This document shows positions 25,127 to 33,961 of a stretch of DNA of 64,000 nucleotides, in pieces. Location: assembly GCA_035325705.1 (NCBI GenBank), contig DAOKZI010000010.1:62001-126000 (forward strand). Reading direction: 5' to 3'. The translations under genes were made by a program, and so were the position numbers. Below the pieces are notes generated by a model that was given only the letters and a program-made list of their open reading frames with translations, was not told the origin of the DNA and did no database searches. Origin of the DNA: Ga0077536 sp035325705 (lineage in GTDB: Bacteria; Pseudomonadota; Gammaproteobacteria; Ga0077536). The first letter of the stretch is position 1. Every line of letters starts with the position of its first letter.

Positions 25127-28100
25127 TTGAAAGTTTTTATCCGCATACTGCTCGTCCTCGTCGGCCTCGTCGTGCTCGTGGTCGGCGCCACCGCAATCTG
25201 GCTGTCGACGCTCGATCCGAACGACTACAAAGGGCTGCTCGCCGACAAGGTCGCCGCCGCGACGGGCCGCCGGCTCAGCCTGGACGGCCCGCTCGAGCTC
25301 GAGCTGTGGCCGAAGATCCGCGTGAAGACCGGCGCCCTGCGCTTGAGCAACGCCGAGGGCTTCGGCGACGAGCCCTTCGTCGCGCTCGACGAAGCGCAGC
25401 TCGCCGTCGCGACCTTGCCGCTGCTCGCGCGGCGCGTGGAGATGGACGCGGTGGTGGTCAAGGGCCTGGTGCTCAATCTCGCGCGCGATGCCGAAGGCCG
25501 CACGAACTGGGACGATCTCGCGCGGGGCGGCGAGGGCCAAGACGGCGACGGCGGCAGTCCGATCGCGGCGCTGGTGCTCGGCGGCGTGGACGTGCAGGAC
25601 GCGCGCCTGCGCTATACGGATGCGCGGGACGCGAGCGAGATCCGCGTCGAGAAGTTGAACGCGAAGACCGGTGCGCTCGAATTCGGCAAGCCGGTCGACT
25701 TCAAGATCGAGGCGACGATCGCCTCGACCAAGCCCGCCGTCGACGGCGATGCGGCGCTGTCCGGCACTGTCGCCTACGAACCCGCCGCGAAGCACTATTT
25801 GATCTCGCCCTTCGCGCTCGATGCCGACTTCCGCGGCAAGAGCCTGCCGAACGGCAAGGCCACGGTGAAGGCCGGCGCAATCGTGGATCTGAAGCTCGGC
25901 GACGGCACGGCGACGGTGAAGGATCTGAAGATCGAGGGACCCGGCCTCGCGCTGTCCGGCAACGTCGATCTCGATCACCTGAACGATGCGCATCCCGGCG
26001 GCCGCGGCAGCCTCGCGCTGAAGGCCGAGGATCTCGCCGTGATCTTCCGGGCCCTCGCGCTGCCGGCGGCCGAGCGCATCGCACAGCTCAAGTCGCGCGG
26101 CCTCGACTTCACGACGCAGTTCGACGCCGACATGGAGACCGGCGAAGTCAGCGTCAGCGCGTTCAAGGGCCAGATCCTGAGCGCGACGATCGACGGCACG
26201 CTGTCCGCGACGCGCGCGAATACCGATCGGCCCGCGGTGCGGGCAAAGTTCGACGCCGGCGGCCCGGATCTGCCCTCGCTGATCGTCGTCGCGAGCCAGT
26301 TGAACGGCGCCGGCGAGAAGGCCTTGAAGAGCCTGACGCAGGCGCTCGCGAAGTCCGCCGACAAGAGCTTCGCGATCGCGGCCGAGGTCGACGCCGATCT
26401 CGCGGACGGCCGCGTGCAGGTGCCGACCTTGAAGGCGACGCTGCTCGGCAACCGGCTCGACGGCAAGCTCGAGTCGACCGGCGGCAGTGCGGGCAAGCCG
26501 CAGTTCAAAGGCAGCGTGCACGCCGAAGGCCCGGATCTTTCGGCCCTGCTCGCCGCCAGCGCCGCGGTGCAAGGCGCGGACGCGAAGACCATCGACAACC
26601 TCGCGACCGTGCTGGCGACGGCCAAGGATCGCGGCTTCCGGCTCGACACCGAGGTCGATGCCGATCTCGGCCAGGGGCGCTTCGCGCTGCCGGCGCTGAA
26701 GGCGACCGTGCTCGGCAATACGATCGACGGCAATCTCGCCGCGAGCGGGGCCGACGGCGCGAAGCCCGCGGTCAAGGGCGCGCTGCAGGCGAGCGGTCCC
26801 GATCTGCCGGCGCTGCTCGCCGTGATCGGCGGCCTGCAGGGCGGCGAGAGCGGGCTCGCGGGCATCGCGAAATCGCTGTCGAGCGCGAAGGAGAAATCCT
26901 TCACGCTCGACACCACCTTCGACGCCGACCTGGCGAAGGGCCGCGTCGCCCTGCCCGCGCTCGCGGCGAACGGTCTCGGCCTCGGCATCAGCGGCGCCTT
27001 CCAGGCGACGGACTTCGGCGCGGCGAACGGCACCGTCGACGGCAAGCTCAAAATCGACGGCAAGTCGCCCGGCGCGCTGCTGACGGCGCTCGGTCAGCCG
27101 GCGCTCGCGCAGTCCGTGCGCTCGATCGGCCTCGACGCCGGCATCAAGGGCTCGGGCTCGGCGCTCACTTTCGCGCCGTTCACGGCGACGGCCGAGGTCG
27201 ACGGGCCGGACAAGGCGAAGCCCGTGATGGTGACGCTCGGCGCCGGCAGCGCGCAGGCGAATCTCGACAAGGAAACCCTGAGCGTGCGCGATTTGACGCT
27301 GACGGGTCTCGGCCTCAACGTGAAGGGCGCGCTGGACGCGACGCAGATCAAGACCGCGCCCGCCTACAGCGGCCAGTTGAACGTCGCGCCCTTCAATCTG
27401 AAGAGCGTGCTCGCCAGCCTCGGCAAAGCACCGGGCCCGATGGCGGACGCGAAGGCCTTGACCCAGGTCGGTCTCGACACGGTGTTCAAGGGCACGACGC
27501 AGAGCCTCGCGCTGTCGAATTTGAATGTGAAGCTCGACGACACGACGCTCAAGGGCAACGTCGACGTGCGTAATTTCACCGGTCCCGATCTCGCGTTCCG
27601 TCTCGACGTCGACGCCCTGAACGCGGATCGCTATCTCGCACCGAAGGAAAAAGGCGAGACGCGCGCGGTGACGCCGGAGGCGGCCGCGGCCGGCGCCGCG
27701 CAGCTACCGACCGAGCTGCTGCGCAAGCTGAAGCTCGACGGCGAGCTCGCGATCGGCCAGCTCACGATGAGCGGCGCGAAGCTCTCGAACGTCAAGGTCA
27801 AGCTCGGCGGCAAGGACGGCCGACTCGAGATCAACCCGGCGACCGCGGATCTCTACCAGGGCAAGTACAACGGCGTCGTCGGCGTCGACGCGACGAAGGC
27901 CGAGCCGCGGGTGTCGATCAACACGAGTCTCGCGAAAGTCGCGATCGAACCGCTGCTGAAGGATCTGACGGGCAAGAGCGATCTGTCCGGCACGGTGAAC
28001 TTCGAAGCGCGCCTGAGCGGCAGCGGCGCCGACAGCAAGAAGCTCACGAACACGCTGAACGGCCAGGCGACCTTCGCCGTGCAGAACGGCGTCTTCCGCG

Positions 28101-28567
28101 GCGTCGACGTGCCCGCGGTGCTGAAAGCCGCCGAAGTGATGATCGAGAGCAAGCGCCCGGCCGCGGTGCCGAAGGGCGGCGAGACGCAGTTCCAGTCGCT
28201 GACCGGCACGCTCGACATCAAGAACGGCGCGATCTTCAACCAGGACCTGCTGCTCGACGGCAACGGTTTCAAGGTCACCGGCGAGGGCATGCTCGCGAAC
28301 CTGAACGACATGACGATCAAGTACGACTCGAAGATCGGCGTCGACGCGGCGAGCACCGAGCAGGACACGCATCGCTACAACCTGGGCGGCTACACCGTGC
28401 CGATCCGCTGCCGCGGCGAGATCTCCGGCACGAGCTGCCTGCCCGATCTCGGCGAGCTCGCGAAGGCCGCAGCGACGGCGGCGGTCAAGAAGAAGGTCGA
28501 GGAGAAGCTCGAGGACGCCGTCGGCGGCAAGGCCGGCGACGCGCTGAAGAAGCTGCTGAAGTTCTGA
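25127..28567 (+). CDS. AsmA family envelope protein with tandem internal repeats
   Basis: A 1146-residue protein anchored by one N-terminal membrane helix, with the rest in the periplasm. AsmA-like proteins form long beta grooves thought to carry phospholipids towards the outer membrane. The N-terminal domain shows WLSTLDPNDYKGLLADKVAAATGR and the C-terminal AsmA domain KSDLSGTVNFEARLSGSG. E. coli AsmA is 617 residues; the extra length comes from about four repeats of ~88 residues between residues 298 and 690, each with a G-PDL-ALLA-like opening, EVDADL--GR and LKATLLGN--DG-like core. The start codon is TTG with an AGGAGG site. It is followed after 7 bases by the SRPBCC gene. Confidence 0.85.
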   Translation: MKVFIRILLVLVGLVVLVVGATAIWLSTLDPNDYKGLLADKVAAATGRRLSLDGPLELELWPKIRVKTGALRLSNAEGFGDEPFVALDEAQLAVATLPLLARRVEMDAVVVKGLVLNLARDAEGRTNWDDLARGGEGQDGDGGSPIAALVLGGVDVQDARLRYTDARDASEIRVEKLNAKTGALEFGKPVDFKIEATIASTKPAVDGDAALSGTVAYEPAAKHYLISPFALDADFRGKSLPNGKATVKAGAIVDLKLGDGTATVKDLKIEGPGLALSGNVDLDHLNDAHPGGRGSLALKAEDLAVIFRALALPAAERIAQLKSRGLDFTTQFDADMETGEVSVSAFKGQILSATIDGTLSATRANTDRPAVRAKFDAGGPDLPSLIVVASQLNGAGEKALKSLTQALAKSADKSFAIAAEVDADLADGRVQVPTLKATLLGNRLDGKLESTGGSAGKPQFKGSVHAEGPDLSALLAASAAVQGADAKTIDNLATVLATAKDRGFRLDTEVDADLGQGRFALPALKATVLGNTIDGNLAASGADGAKPAVKGALQASGPDLPALLAVIGGLQGGESGLAGIAKSLSSAKEKSFTLDTTFDADLAKGRVALPALAANGLGLGISGAFQATDFGAANGTVDGKLKIDGKSPGALLTALGQPALAQSVRSIGLDAGIKGSGSALTFAPFTATAEVDGPDKAKPVMVTLGAGSAQANLDKETLSVRDLTLTGLGLNVKGALDATQIKTAPAYSGQLNVAPFNLKSVLASLGKAPGPMADAKALTQVGLDTVFKGTTQSLALSNLNVKLDDTTLKGNVDVRNFTGPDLAFRLDVDALNADRYLAPKEKGETRAVTPEAAAAGAAQLPTELLRKLKLDGELAIGQLTMSGAKLSNVKVKLGGKDGRLEINPATADLYQGKYNGVVGVDATKAEPRVSINTSLAKVAIEPLLKDLTGKSDLSGTVNFEARLSGSGADSKKLTNTLNGQATFAVQNGVFRGVDVPAVLKAAEVMIESKRPAAVPKGGETQFQSLTGTLDIKNGAIFNQDLLLDGNGFKVTGEGMLANLNDMTIKYDSKIGVDAASTEQDTHRYNLGGYTVPIRCRGEISGTSCLPDLGELAKAAATAAVKKKVEEKLEDAVGGKAGDALKKLLKF

Positions 28568-28574
28568 GTGGCCG

Positions 28575-29156
28575 ATGCCGACGGCGCGCGCGCTGCACCG
28601 ACTGTCGAGCGCGCTGCTCTGCGCCTTCCTCGCCCGCGCGGCCTTCGCGGCGAACATCGAGTACGCCGACTTCCGCTACGCCGATCACCGCTATCGCTAC
28701 CGTTACGTGGCCCACGTGCTCGCGCCGGTGGCGGCCGTGCGCCGCGTGATGACGGACTACGAGCGTCTGTCGCGCGTCAACGGCGACATCGTCGTCAGCC
28801 GCGTGCTCGCCCGCTTCGGCGAGCGGCAGCTCAAGCGGCAGATCCTGCTGAAGCACTGCGTGCTGCTGTTCTGCTTCGATCTCGATCTGGTCGAGCACCT
28901 CGAGACGCGGGACGACGGCACGATCGTCGCGACCATCGCGCCGGACGAAGGCAATATCCATCAGGGCCATACCGAGATGAAGATCGAAGGCCTGCCGGAC
29001 GGCAGCACGCGCATCACGGCGACCGCCGAGCAGGAACCGGCGTTCTTCATTCCGCCGCTCCTGGGCCCGCTGCTGATGAAGCGGTCCTTTCTGCGCGAGA
29101 CCGCCGAGACGGCGCGGCGCATCGAAGCGCTCGCGCGCGAGGAGCCCGTGCCGTGA
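28575..29156 (+). CDS. SRPBCC-family exported protein
   Basis: A 193-residue protein with a signal peptide ending at AFA (about residue 25) and a helix-grip (SRPBCC/START-like) domain: VAHVLAPVAAVRRVMTDYER, then beta strands and a closing helix (LRETAETARRIEALA). The fold binds hydrophobic ligands; the ligand here is unknown. The secretion signal, and its place between the AsmA-like and mutY genes with 7-base and overlapping junctions, suggest an envelope lipid role and cotranscription. The stop overlaps the GTG start of mutY (GTGA). Confidence 0.7.
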   Translation: MPTARALHRLSSALLCAFLARAAFAANIEYADFRYADHRYRYRYVAHVLAPVAAVRRVMTDYERLSRVNGDIVVSRVLARFGERQLKRQILLKHCVLLFCFDLDLVEHLETRDDGTIVATIAPDEGNIHQGHTEMKIEGLPDGSTRITATAEQEPAFFIPPLLGPLLMKRSFLRETAETARRIEALAREEPVP

Positions 29157-30193
29157 AGCCCTTCGCCGAGCGCCTGATCGCCTGGCACGAGCGGCACGGC
29201 CGGCACGATCTGCCGTGGCAGCGCGATCGCTCGCCGTATCGCGTGTGGGTGTCAGAGATCATGCTGCAGCAGACGCAGGTGGCGACGGTCGTCGGCTACT
29301 TCGAGCGTTTCATGGAGCGTTTCCCGAGCGTGCACGCGCTCGCGGCCGCGCCGGTCGACGAGGTGCTGCACCTGTGGTCCGGCCTCGGCTACTACGCGCG
29401 CGCCCGCAACCTGCATCGCGCCGCGGGCCTGCTCGTCGCGCGTCACGCCGGCGAGTTCCCGTGGACGGTCGACGAAGTCGCGAGCCTGCCCGGGATCGGG
29501 CGCTCGACGGCAGGCGCGATCCTCGCGCAGTCGCGCGATCTGCCCTGCGCGATCCTCGACGGCAACGTGAAGCGCGTGCTGACGCGGCATCGACGCATCG
29601 CGGGCTGGCCCGATGCGCCGGCCGTGCAAAAAATCCTGTGGCCGCTGGCCGGAGCGCTGACGCCGGCCATGCGCGCGGGCGACTACGCGCAGGCGATCAT
29701 GGATCTCGGGGCGACGCTGTGTACGCGTGCGAATCCGCGCTGCACGGAATGTCCCGTGCGCGAGGACTGCGCGGCGCAGGCGCAGGGCGAGCAGGCGCTG
29801 TACCCGACGCCGCGGCCGAAGAAGACGCTGCCCGTGCGCACGACGATCTTCCTGCTGCTCAAGCGCGGCGACGGCGCGCTCTTGCTCGAACGCCGGCCGC
29901 CGCGCGGGATCTGGGGCGGTCTGTGGGGTTTCCCGGAGGCGACGCAGAGCCGCGGGCTCGAGGAGATCTGCGCGCGCTACGGGCTCGCTGCGAGCGGCGA
30001 GACGCGCGCGCTGCCGTCCCTCACGCACACCTTCACGCACTTCCGCCTCGACATCACGCCACTCGCGCTGGATGTCACCGAACGCGGCGCCGTCTGCATG
30101 GAATCGCCGGACCTGCTTTGGTATAACGCGGCTGCGCCGGCCGTCGTCGGCCTCGCGCGGCCCGTCCAGGATCTGTTACGCGCGCAGGAGTAG
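29153..30193 (+). CDS. mutY: A/G-specific adenine DNA glycosylase
   Basis: Removes adenine mispaired with 8-oxoguanine. The 346-residue protein has Glu35 in SEIMLQQTQV, the helix-hairpin-helix SLPGIGRSTAGAI (111-123), the catalytic Asp136 in AILDGNVKRV and the Cys-X6-Cys-X2-Cys-X5-Cys iron-sulphur loop (Cys190, 197, 200, 206). A C-terminal NUDIX-like domain, which recognises 8-oxoG, includes GIWGGLWGFPEA and LTHTFTHFRL. Translation starts at the GTG overlapping the previous stop. yggX follows after 3 bases, a conserved gammaproteobacterial pairing. Confidence 0.96.
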   Translation: MKPFAERLIAWHERHGRHDLPWQRDRSPYRVWVSEIMLQQTQVATVVGYFERFMERFPSVHALAAAPVDEVLHLWSGLGYYARARNLHRAAGLLVARHAGEFPWTVDEVASLPGIGRSTAGAILAQSRDLPCAILDGNVKRVLTRHRRIAGWPDAPAVQKILWPLAGALTPAMRAGDYAQAIMDLGATLCTRANPRCTECPVREDCAAQAQGEQALYPTPRPKKTLPVRTTIFLLLKRGDGALLLERRPPRGIWGGLWGFPEATQSRGLEEICARYGLAASGETRALPSLTHTFTHFRLDITPLALDVTERGAVCMESPDLLWYNAAAPAVVGLARPVQDLLRAQE

Positions 30194-30196
30194 CCC

Positions 30197-30472
30197 GTGA
30201 GCACCCGTACTGTCCATTGCGTGAAGCTCGGCCGTGTAGCCCCCGGCTTGCGCATGCCGCCTTATCCCGGCGAGCTCGGCAAGCGCATCTTCGAGCACGT
30301 GTCGCAGGAAGCCTGGAGCGGCTGGCTGCGCCACCAGACGATGCTGATCAACGAATACCGCCTGACCCCGATCGAAGCCAAGGATCGCAAGTTCCTCGAG
30401 CAAGAAATGGAGAAGTATTTCTTCGGCGGCGGCTCGGCGGCGCCCGCGGAGTACGTACCGCCGTCGAGCTGA
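30197..30472 (+). CDS. yggX: Probable Fe(II)-trafficking / oxidative damage protection protein
   Basis: A 91-residue protein matching YggX throughout: VHCVKLGRVAPGLRMPPYPG, then GKRIFEHVSQEAWSGWL, HQTMLINEYRL and DRKFLEQEMEKYFFG. The conserved cysteine (Cys8) is present. The family protects iron-sulphur proteins from oxidative damage and is linked to iron handling, which fits its conserved place after mutY, an iron-sulphur repair enzyme. The start is GTG at 30197, with AGGAG overlapping the end of mutY. Confidence 0.95.
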   Translation: MSTRTVHCVKLGRVAPGLRMPPYPGELGKRIFEHVSQEAWSGWLRHQTMLINEYRLTPIEAKDRKFLEQEMEKYFFGGGSAAPAEYVPPSS

Positions 30473-30494
30473 GCGCGCTGCGCGGGATCTTCTT

Positions 30495-30535
30495 GTAGCC
30501 CGGAAGGAGCGCCGTGCAGCGGCGCGGAATCCGGG
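30495..30535 (+). repeat. GTAGCCCGG-type repeat, long-hairpin subtype
   Basis: A copy with an extended middle (GGAGCGCCGTGCAGCGGCGC), which forms an inner hairpin. The same subtype lies at 38987-39027, 44322-44358 and 56526-56566. It follows the yggX stop and may end the asmA-to-yggX transcript. Confidence 0.75.
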
Positions 30536-30570
30536 GTTCGGCGCCCGTGCATGCGCAACCGGCACGCGGG

Positions 30571-30600
30571 TTGACCGCCCCCCTGCCCGGCCCTTACAGT
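30571..30600 (+). promoter_or_regulatory. Promoter of tRNA-Phe
   Basis: TTGACC (30571-30576) and TACAGT (30595-30600), separated by 18 bases, precede the tRNA by 35 bases. The GC-rich stretch after the -10 (GCCGCTCCCGCC) resembles the discriminator of stringently controlled stable-RNA promoters. Confidence 0.65.
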
Positions 30601-30635
30601 GCCGCTCCCGCCGTTGACGGCGGCCTTGCTCCAAG

Positions 30636-30711
30636 GGCCAGGTAGCTCAGTTGGTAGAGCAGCGGATTGAAAATCCGCGTGTCGATGGTTCGATTCCGTC
30701 CCTGGCCACCA
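30636..30711 (+). tRNA. tRNA-Phe (anticodon GAA)
   Basis: A 76-base cloverleaf with the CCA end encoded. The acceptor stem is GGCCAGG with CCTGGCC, and the D arm is GCTCAGTTGGTAGAGC. The anticodon stem GCGGA/TCCGC encloses TTGAAAA with anticodon GAA at 30669-30671, and the T arm is GATGG-TTCGATT-CCGTC. No integrase or duplicated tRNA end is nearby. Confidence 0.97.
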
Positions 30712-30796
30712 TCTCCCGCTGCATTCCGGTCACCGCGCACGAGGTCCGCGATCCGGCAGGCCGCGTGAAGTTCGTCGCCCTTCGATTTCGCAGCGG

Positions 30797-33700
30797 TCAA
30801 GCCGGCGCAGTCGCCGTGGACGCCACCGTCTCACGCCGCCACTTGGCTTTGCGCATGCTGCGATAGACGACCGGGACGATCAGCATCGACATCAGCGGCG
30901 CCGTGATCATGCCGCCGATCATCGGCGCGGCGATGCGGCTCATGATTTCCGAGCCGGTGCCCTCGCCGATCAGGATCGGGACGAGGCCGCCGAGGATCAC
31001 CGCCACCGTCATCGCTTTCGGCCGCACGCGCTGCACGGCGCCGTGAACGATGGCCGCTTCGAAGTCCGCATCGTCCGCCGCCGGCTGCCGACGCGCCGCG
31101 GCCTCGACCGCATGGTCGAGGTAGAGCAGCATCACCACGCCGAACTCCGCGGCGACGCCCGCCAGCGCGATGAAGCCCACGCCGCTCGCGACCGATAGCG
31201 AGTGGCCGGCGAAATAAAGAAACCACACGCCCCCGATCAGCGCGAAGGGCAAAGTGGCCATGACGAGCAGCGCCGCGTCGGCACGCCGGAAGCTCAGGTA
31301 GAGCAGCACGAAGATGATCGCGAGCGTCGCCGGCACGACGAGCGCGAGGCGCGCGAGGGCGCGCTCGAGATATTCGAACTGGCCCGAGTACGCGACGCTC
31401 ACCCCGGGCTCGGGTCGCAGCGCTGCGGCCACCGCCGCCTGCAGATCTGTGGCGACCGAGGCCACGTCGCGCCCGCGCACGTCGACGTACACCCAGCCCG
31501 CGGGCCGCGCATTCTCGCTCCTCAGCATCGGCGGACCCTCGGCCACGCGAATGCGCGCGACCTCGCCGAGCGTGATCTGCTCACCGCGCGGCGTGAGCAC
31601 CGGCAGGCTGCGCAGACCCCCGAGCGAATCGCGAACTTCGCGCGGATAGCGCAGATTGATCGGATAGCGCGCGCGGCCGTCGATCACTTCGCCGATGTTC
31701 TCGCCGCCGATGGCCGAGGACACCAGCGTCTGCACGTCCGCCACGTTGAGCCCGTAGCGCGCGGCGGCCGCCCGATCGAGGTCGACGTCGATGTAGCGGC
31801 CGCCCGTGACGCGCTCGGCCAGCGCGGACGACACGCCCGGTACGCGCTTGGCGATCGTCTCGATCGCGCGCGCCATCCGCTCGATCTGCGCGAGATCGTT
31901 TCCGGCCACCTTCACACCGATCGGACTCTTGATGCCCGTCGCCAGCATGTCGATGCGATTGCGTACCGGAGGGACCCAGACGTTGGCGAGACCCGGCACC
32001 TGCACGGCGCGGTCCAGCGCCTCGACGAGCTGCTCCGGCGTCATGCCCGCGCGCCACTGCGCGCGCGGCTTGAAGCGGATCGTGGTCTCGAACATTTCCA
32101 AGGGCGCCGGATCCGTCGCAGTCTCCGCGCGCCCCGCCTTACCGAATACCGTGTCCACTTCGGGCACCGTGCGGATCAGGCGATCGGTGATCTGCAGGAG
32201 CTGGCTCGCCTTGGCCGCCGACAGGCCGGGCAGCGCCGACGGCATGTACAGCAGATCGCCCTCGTCCAGCGGCGGCATGAACTCCCCGCCCAACCTGCTC
32301 AAAGGCCAGGCCGTGCCGAGCAGGAGCAGCAGGGCCATGAAGAGCACGCTCGCCGGGCGCGCCAGGGCCAGCGCGAGCAGCGGCTCGTAGAGCCGGATCA
32401 GCGCCCGATTCAGCGGGCTGGCCTGCTCGCCGGGGATGCGGCCCCGCAGCCAGTAGCCCATCAGCACCGGCACCAGCGTCACCGACATGCCGGCGGCGGC
32501 GGCCATCGCATAGGTTTTGGTGAGCGCGAGCGGGCCGAACAACCGGCCTTCCTGCGCCTGCAGGCTGAACACCGGGACGAAGGACAGCGTGATGACGAGC
32601 AGCGAGAAGAAGAGCGCGGGCCCGACTTCCGCGGCGGCCTCTGCGATCACGCGCCAGCGCGTCGGCGCGTCGATGCGCTCGCGTGGATGAACGTGCTGCC
32701 AGGCCTCGAGATGCTTGTGGCCGTTCTCGATCATCACGATGGCGGCGTCGAGCATCGCGCCGATGGCGATCGCGATCCCGCCTAGCGACATGATGTTCGC
32801 GTTCACGCCCTGCTGATGCATGACGATCAGCGCCACCCCGATCCCGATCGGCAGCGACACGACGGCGACCAGCGCCGAGCGCAGATGCCGGAGGAAGACC
32901 ACGCAGACGAGGGCGACGACGAGGAACTCCTCCACGATCTTCCGCGTCACGTGCCGAATCGCGCGATCGATGAGCTGGCTGCGATCGTAGGTGGTGACGA
33001 TCTCGACGCCGTCCGGCAGGGCTTCGCGCAGCGAGGCCAGGCGCTTCTTCACCGCCGCGATAGTCGCCCGCGCGTTCTCCCCGCTGCGCAGGATCATGAC
33101 GCCGCCGACCGCCTCGCCTTCGCCATCGAGCTCTGCGATCCCGCGTCGCATTTCCGGCCCCAGCCGCAGCGCTGCGACCTCGCCGAGACGCACGGCTACG
33201 CCGTCGGCATCGACGCGCAGCGGGATCGCGCGGAAGTCCTCCAGCGTTTGCAGATAGCCGCTCGCGCGCACCATGAACTCGGTCTCGGCGAGCTCGAGCA
33301 CGGCGCCGCCGGTTTCCTGATTCGCGGCCCGCAGCGCCGCGATCGTGTCGGCCACCGTAATCCCGTAGGCCGCCAGCTTCACCGGATCGGGCACGACCTG
33401 ATATTGCCGCACCATGCCGCCGATCGTCGCCACTTCGGCGACGCCGGGCAGGCTCTTCAGCTCGAAGCGCAGGAACCAGTCCTGCAAGCTGCGCAGCGCG
33501 GCGAGATCGTGCCGGCCGCTGCGATCGACCAGCGCGTACTGGAAAATCCAGCCGACGCCCGTCGCATCGGGCCCCAGCGCCGGCCGCGCCGCGGCCGGCA
33601 GGCGCCCCTGGATCTGATTGAGATACTCGAGCACGCGCGAGCGCGCCCAGTAGAGATCCGTCCCGTCCTCGAACAGCACGTAGACGAAGGAGTCGCCGAA

Positions 33701-33961
33701 GAACGAATAGCCGCGCACGGTTTTCGCGCCGGGCACGGCGAGCATGGTGCTCGCCAGCGGATAGGTGATCTGATCCTCGACGATCTGCGGCGCCTGACCC
33801 GGGTAGCTGGTGCGGATGATCACCTGCACGTCCGACAGATCGGGCAAGGCGTCGATCGGCGTCCTCAGCGCCACCGTCGCGCCCCAGACGGCGAGGATCG
33901 CGGTGGCGACGAGCACGAGAAAGCGGTTCGCGATCGACCAGCGGATGAGGCGCTCAATCAT
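30797..33961 (-). CDS. cusA: Copper/silver efflux RND transporter, inner-membrane pump
   Basis: A 1054-residue proton-driven RND pump of the CusA/CzcA family that moves Cu(I)/Ag(I) from the periplasm or cytoplasm out through CusB and CusC. It opens MIERLIRWSIANRFLVLV and has the family segments DALPDLSDVQVIIRTSYPGQ and GAMLDAAIVMIENGHKHLE. The three methionines that bind metal in E. coli CusA are conserved at the same numbers: Met573 (LLYMPSALPG), Met623 (PLEMFETTI) and Met672 (RIDMLATG), which argues for Cu/Ag rather than Co/Zn/Cd. It overlaps cusB by 8 bases at its start. Confidence 0.95.
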   Translation of the reverse strand: MIERLIRWSIANRFLVLVATAILAVWGATVALRTPIDALPDLSDVQVIIRTSYPGQAPQIVEDQITYPLASTMLAVPGAKTVRGYSFFGDSFVYVLFEDGTDLYWARSRVLEYLNQIQGRLPAAARPALGPDATGVGWIFQYALVDRSGRHDLAALRSLQDWFLRFELKSLPGVAEVATIGGMVRQYQVVPDPVKLAAYGITVADTIAALRAANQETGGAVLELAETEFMVRASGYLQTLEDFRAIPLRVDADGVAVRLGEVAALRLGPEMRRGIAELDGEGEAVGGVMILRSGENARATIAAVKKRLASLREALPDGVEIVTTYDRSQLIDRAIRHVTRKIVEEFLVVALVCVVFLRHLRSALVAVVSLPIGIGVALIVMHQQGVNANIMSLGGIAIAIGAMLDAAIVMIENGHKHLEAWQHVHPRERIDAPTRWRVIAEAAAEVGPALFFSLLVITLSFVPVFSLQAQEGRLFGPLALTKTYAMAAAAGMSVTLVPVLMGYWLRGRIPGEQASPLNRALIRLYEPLLALALARPASVLFMALLLLLGTAWPLSRLGGEFMPPLDEGDLLYMPSALPGLSAAKASQLLQITDRLIRTVPEVDTVFGKAGRAETATDPAPLEMFETTIRFKPRAQWRAGMTPEQLVEALDRAVQVPGLANVWVPPVRNRIDMLATGIKSPIGVKVAGNDLAQIERMARAIETIAKRVPGVSSALAERVTGGRYIDVDLDRAAAARYGLNVADVQTLVSSAIGGENIGEVIDGRARYPINLRYPREVRDSLGGLRSLPVLTPRGEQITLGEVARIRVAEGPPMLRSENARPAGWVYVDVRGRDVASVATDLQAAVAAALRPEPGVSVAYSGQFEYLERALARLALVVPATLAIIFVLLYLSFRRADAALLVMATLPFALIGGVWFLYFAGHSLSVASGVGFIALAGVAAEFGVVMLLYLDHAVEAAARRQPAADDADFEAAIVHGAVQRVRPKAMTVAVILGGLVPILIGEGTGSEIMSRIAAPMIGGMITAPLMSMLIVPVVYRSMRKAKWRRETVASTATAPA

